This document shows, piece by piece, positions 58,524 to 64,000 of a stretch of 64,000 nt of DNA. Origin of the DNA: Nepenthes gracilis (taxonomy: Eukaryota > Streptophyta > Magnoliopsida > Caryophyllales > Nepenthaceae); the NCBI GenBank assembly GCA_033239525.1, contig BSYO01000004.1, positions 12,686,037-12,750,036 of the forward strand, read 5' to 3'. Position 1 is the stretch's first letter. The number at the start of each line of letters is the position of its first letter. The position numbers and the translations under genes were made by a program. The notes beneath the pieces are model-generated. The model saw only the letters and a program-made list of their open reading frames with translations, was not told the DNA's origin and searched no databases.

Positions 58524-61500
58524 CTTATTAACTAATGATGCAAATTTTGTTTTAAACCACTTAATTATACAAATATATTCACAATCATCTACAATTACAA
58601 TAGCTACAGCAATATTTTTTTTTATATCACATTTATCTGAACATTTTTAACTGTTAGATTCATTACAAATAATTTAGTAGAGTAATAAATTAACATTTAA
58701 ACATGAATGAGAATCTCATCACTTAGTGTACTACAAATAAATTATTAAAACACTTAATAGTGAGTGACCACCTTCTTTGGGCTAACATATCATTATAGGA
58801 TCAGTGATAATATCTTTTGGCATAAGAATATGGATGTCTCTAACATTTTTATATATTTTTTAATATAGTAAGAACATTATCATCATTTTTTAACGACGGA
58901 TTATTATTTTCGTAAGCTATATCAATAAATTTTTTAGTTATATTTAAAATATTCAAATATGATATACAATCATAATCAATAATATGTTTTTTGTTAACCT
59001 ACTTACCCAAATAAATAAAAAAGTAATGTTTAAATTATTCTACTAAAGAGAATGTTATATTAGAATAGAAATATAATAAAAAATTATAATATATGACAAG
59101 TCAATAATATGGAATCATAATAGAACGTAATATAGAATGATATTTTTTTTACCTATTAATAATTGTTTTTACCCTATGTCTAACACCCGTGGCACTATAT
59201 AATTGTTTAATCAGGTTTGTATAATCCTAATTTTTTTTTCCTTTGTTATTTCCCTCACCACTAAAGAGATCTAAGTTTTGGAGATAAAATAATTAAATGT
59301 AAGACCATACAATCAAATTTGACAAAATCGAAGCTGGGGATGCAAATATAACAAATATAGCTTATTTTGGTTAACAAAAATATTAATAAAGATCAATATG
59401 CCAACAACTAAAGGAAGATTGATTCTTAATATTTAATTACCCACCGAGCTATACATAATAAAGTATTGAAAATTCTTCACATATCATTACATTTGTTATC
59501 TTGTTCAGTTGGCAAATCATACATAGTATGAGGTTGTATTTTCATTATAACATGTCAACCCTAATTAAAGTGATTAGTAATGTAAAAAATTTATACGACT
59601 TGGTTAGATAGTACAAAAAGTTCATTTAGTTTTGAAAGTCACTAGTGATTAATATTTGTGAACCCATGCTCATCTAGTTTAATTTATTTGTCCCTATAAT
59701 GCACATCAAACCATTTACAACAAAATAACTCCACTCCCATTGTGATATTGAAATTCAATAATTTCGATTAGGATTCTATAAGGCCCAATTTCTTCTCTTA
59801 CATGTACCTTATAGTTTTGGGTAACCAATACTATGTTACATTCTTCAACATGAAACCTACAATTATTCACGAGGTACCCACTAAAATTTTGGCTTGTAAA
59901 AGTAAGGGAGATAGTAGCTCATTTTCTTTTCCTCAAACTAAGAATTTCATGCCCAAGTGGCGCTAGGCTGAATACTAGGATGGAATCTGAATAAAAGTTA
60001 TATCTCTTAGCTTTCATTTTGTAGTGATAAATTAGTGAGTAATTAATTGTTTTATGACCTTAGAGTTAATATTAGTGAATTGGTAGGGTTGGCATTATTT
60101 ATGTAAATACTGACATGTTGACACGCATAGCAATGTATGAGCAAATGTTCTAATGTTGGAGGAATTGAGTTAGCTTTGGGTTTAATAGTATAATCAGGTG
60201 TTTAACAACATTGATTTATAAGTCATAGAACTTAATAGGCCATCGTGGGCAAGTAGGATGATAGTAGTCAGATATTGAGTGTGTGCTCGTGGATTTTTTT
60301 TGTTTCTCTTAGTGATAACTTTCTTTATATTAATTTTGATAGCATAAGCGCGGTCATTATTAGTACCGAATAACATTCTATCATTTGTAGTTGCAAAGTT
60401 TATTTGCGTTATACTCGATTGCATGGTGTACATTATTAATATCTTACAGTTAAAGTAAAAAAAGATTATATAAAAATATTACAGTCTTAAGGAATATTGA
60501 ATCTATAGAACTTTATTGTGATTGCTTTTCATTTAATACTAATTTCGTATTATTGTGGTGATGAGGTATGTTAATTAGTATAGAGTAATACTTATAGTTA
60601 CGTGATTATTATATAATATGCTATCGAAAAGTATTACGATGACAGATATTAGGTTTGACATGTTAAGATAATTGCTATACTTTACGGGCGAAGGAATTGC
60701 AAGCCATTGAAAAGTCTATACTGTGTTTGGTAGAGTCTCGATAGACCATAAATTTAATTATATGTTAAACTTACAAGTATTAACTATCTCACAGTATGTA
60801 CTCAGCTATTAGAGGCAAATATACACGACCTTTAGTTTATAATGATAAAACAAGATTCAAAATATTTTTTTATGATATCTAATTATTATTGTTACCTTTT
60901 AACTTCGGGATTCAATAGAATTTATAAGTTGTATTCAATAGAATTCATATCATAGATTCATTGAAATTCAGATTATATGGAGTCTATGACACTTATTGTT
61001 ATTTGGTATCCTAGTTATTTATACTGATATTCATATCTAAAGAATTCCCATCTTTTTTATGATGTTAGTCTCTGGGAAAATTTTTACCGGATTTATTTTA
61101 TTTTTATGGTATGAGAATTCGATAAAACTTGTCCTTATTATTACTTTTGAGTCGGAATTACAACAAGTTATAAATTCTCGGATAATATTTATTATTAGAT
61201 TTTATACTACTATTGTGCCTTTTATATTTTTAATATTGCATATTTGAAATATTTATTATTTATTATGTATAGATTATTATTATTTATTGAGTATTTAGCT
61301 TACTATTATATTTTATTGGTTCCATATTTAAGTTGAGTGTATAGTATTAGTGACGGATCGTACACTTGCTACAGGACCTACTCAGGAGTTTCTAAGTATG
61401 TATTCATACAATTGACATATGGACATCTAATTTTATTTGTTCCTTCTAACTTCATGCATGCAAAGCTTGTAAATTTTTTAACACCAAGTGTATGATTTTT

Positions 61501-64000
61501 CCTAAGGCATTCATTAACAAGAATCATTCAATCTTTACTAAGAGTCATATATAATTTCACAAACTACAATCGCGTAGTTGTAAGAAATTAACACGTAGTA
61601 TCAAAGTGAATAAACAATCATCCACTCAAAAGTCACAACTGATGAATCAAAGTGATAAAGAAAATGATATAGTAGTAATATGAAATTCTTTGGACAAGAT
61701 AGACTTTTATAATAAACCACAAATTTGACAACTAATTCTAACTATGTTTAAATAATCTTACATATAAAAAATTCACTACAACAGTAACTCATGTTTTTGT
61801 TTTAACTATTGAATAAACATCTCAAGTAGTGTTTGTAAACAGGGCACGGTTTTACTTCAATCATGTCATATATATATAATGCAACTCATGTAATAAGATC
61901 CACATGGTATTAATTCAACCGTTGAATAAATATCTCATGTAGTGTCAGCAAATAGAATGTACATCACATCCTTGAACCCAAAAAACTTAATTTATTTTAT
62001 ATTAATCCAAATATTATCTTAATTTATTTTAAATTTAAAGACTCGACATATTCATTGACAAAATTTTAAAATCCCAAATTGGTATTGAATGTGAACTATT
62101 AGTCAAATATCAATAATTGACTCAAAATAAAAAAAATAAATCACATCATAGAATTTGAAACACCACACCTGCAAGTGGCTTTAAAATCTGACCATAACCA
62201 AATCCAGAAATATTTATAATGACAAGTATTTTATCAATATTAGGATACTCAAATATCATAACTCAACCGAATTACAAAAAAAAAAAAAAAATAACTTGGA
62301 CATTGACACCATATATTGCCAAGTCTAAAAATTACACCAAGAAGTTTAAAATAACCGGAACTAATAATATAAACAATTATTTTTGCTGAATAATAATATA
62401 TAAATTGAACTAAAAACCATAATCTAGCTTTCTTCAGTGATACTCTGATCTGAATTTTTACATGTAATCCAAACTCATTAATATAAAAGGGGTTAGTAAA
62501 AATAAAAATAAGAGTGAGCCAATTTTTTAGTAAGATATATTAAATTTTTATAATCAAACATATAATTTATATCATATTAAGAGGAATATAATCAAAACCA
62601 AATGCAAACTCGTATAATTTTTAAAACATTATGCATAAATTTTAGGCTAGTAATTTAATTTCTTTATCTAATAATGTACTATTAAAATATGCTCAAATCA
62701 TATAAATTCTTATGAACTCAGAATCAGTAGAACCTCACCAACAAAGAAACAAATAATTAAAACTTAAATTATATATATTTTTACACAACAAAAGACTTTA
62801 TACTATTATTTAAAATTTGTAAATTGGTCGTCATACATATGACATTGTAGTTAAAACTGAATGTCATTTTTAATCTGTGGATGATAGGTTTAAACCTTGA
62901 TTATCACTATAACATAATAATATATATCACAATATATTAACATTAATTTTCATAATGATCTGTATATAAACGAATGAAAAACTCTATATAAATACAAGTA
63001 ATCTTTTATATTCTCTCACATCAAAAAAAATATCATTATTTTTTAACTAATTATAGAGTTTTCATCCTTATTTTTTCAAATTGATGTCATACAAAAAACT
63101 ATGGATATACAAGAATATTGATGAAAATTTCAAGAGTGCAGGAACAATTAGAAAAAGTTTTAAAGTATGGAGAATTTTATTTTTCAATGTTCAAGATATG
63201 CAAGCAAAAATTTTACAAGATTTATAGAAAATCAATACAATTTATATAATTTTTTTTATTTTAAAATATCAGACATACAAGAACATATACATGAGAATCA
63301 AAAACATGCAATAGCATTAATACAAAATTTAAAAACATATATGGATATTGTTGGAAAAAATTAGTTTGGAAGTATAATATATAAGAAATAAGGCATGAAT
63401 TTTATAAAAATTTTATAGAATCGGAGTAGGATCATATGCATACAAAGTATAAATTTTTTAACTATAAAAATATCATTTATATGAGTATTTAAAATAATAA
63501 ATATTCAAGAAGATAAAAAAAGATCAGCAACAAAGGAAAGATGGCTTAAATGTATTTGCCTTAACTTGATTTTATCCAAAAATTACTTGATTTCTATTTG
63601 ATTTCTACTTCTCCTATTTCTATCTTTTCTTTTATCTCTTCTACTAGACCTTATGTCTCTCCTCTTTCAATGATCAACCCAAAATGATCCAAATTCGACC
63701 AAAAAAAGTATTTTTATAATATGTTTGCATATCATGCGTGGATCAAATGTAGATCAGGCATAATTGCATGTGCGCTAATTAGGCGCACTACAGGCACAAG
63801 GATAGTAGTCATATAGTGTATGAGTGTCTCTCAAGCACTGAGAATTTGCCAACGCCGTGCACAAGCATCTTTCTTGCATCCATTGGATATGAACAATTTG
63901 TTAAAAATACACTCAAGCACCCTAGAGGCATCTTTCAAGTATGTCCCTTAACTTAATATGAATTGATCAGAATATTGACTTTATCCTAATTTTTTATTTG
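58524..64000. other. AT-rich region without recognisable genes
   Basis: Strongly AT-rich with short frames only. TGTCTAACACCCGTGGC near 59176 and a stretch near 61260-61400 (TTTATTGAGTATTTAGCTTACT...TATATTTTATTGG, CTACAGGACC) resemble parts of Tekay-type LTRs such as the one at 37-3360, so an old gypsy LTR may lie here. Nothing else is assignable. Confidence 0.45.

Overview
The window is nuclear DNA of a flowering plant, most likely a eudicot. It carries two intron-rich plant housekeeping genes in an AT-rich background full of LTR retrotransposons of plant type. I cannot name the species.

Layout. 1-7453 is a nested transposon cluster: a LINE reverse-transcriptase relic split by a 3.3-kb Ty3-type solo LTR, then a 5'-truncated Ty3-type element (family A) with an antisense ORF and one LTR. 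8039-13755 is a complete but decayed Ty1/copia element on the minus strand (TSD CTAAC). 14640-21068 (+) is the AP-4 adaptor sigma subunit gene, 4 exons, 143 codons. 22041-31597 (-) is a myo-inositol oxygenase gene, 10 exons, 321 codons, convergent to the first; its 5.5-kb intron 4 holds an old copia relic. 34183-40320 is a non-autonomous Ty3-like element (TSD CTAAT) with a capsid-less gag remnant and a spliced antisense gene. 41440-42644 is a minus-strand solo LTR of family A (TSD GTTTT). 43248-48837 is a young copia element (TSD AAATA) with many stop codons. 50048-58518 is a GC-rich, minus-strand, non-coding LTR element (TSD TAATC) filled with tandem arrays (element C). The rest, to 64000, is AT-rich DNA without recognisable genes.

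How the parts relate. Both host genes look intact: reading frames join across GT-AG introns and all six iron ligands of the oxygenase are present. They form a 17-kb island with no intact transposon between two transposon clusters. Family A, the 34183 element and element C share PPT sequence, a hairpin at the PPT, and (34183 and C) the primer-binding site, so they look like one clade of non-autonomous Ty3-type elements. Two of them keep a related antisense gene of the 'putative gypsy type transposon' (Transposase_28-like) kind. The hairpin whose 3' arm runs into the polypurine tract, with stem changes that preserve pairing between the three elements, is the least familiar signal in the window.

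No tRNA, rRNA, CRISPR array or bacterial gene was seen. Homology calls rest on motif recognition by eye; no database search was possible.
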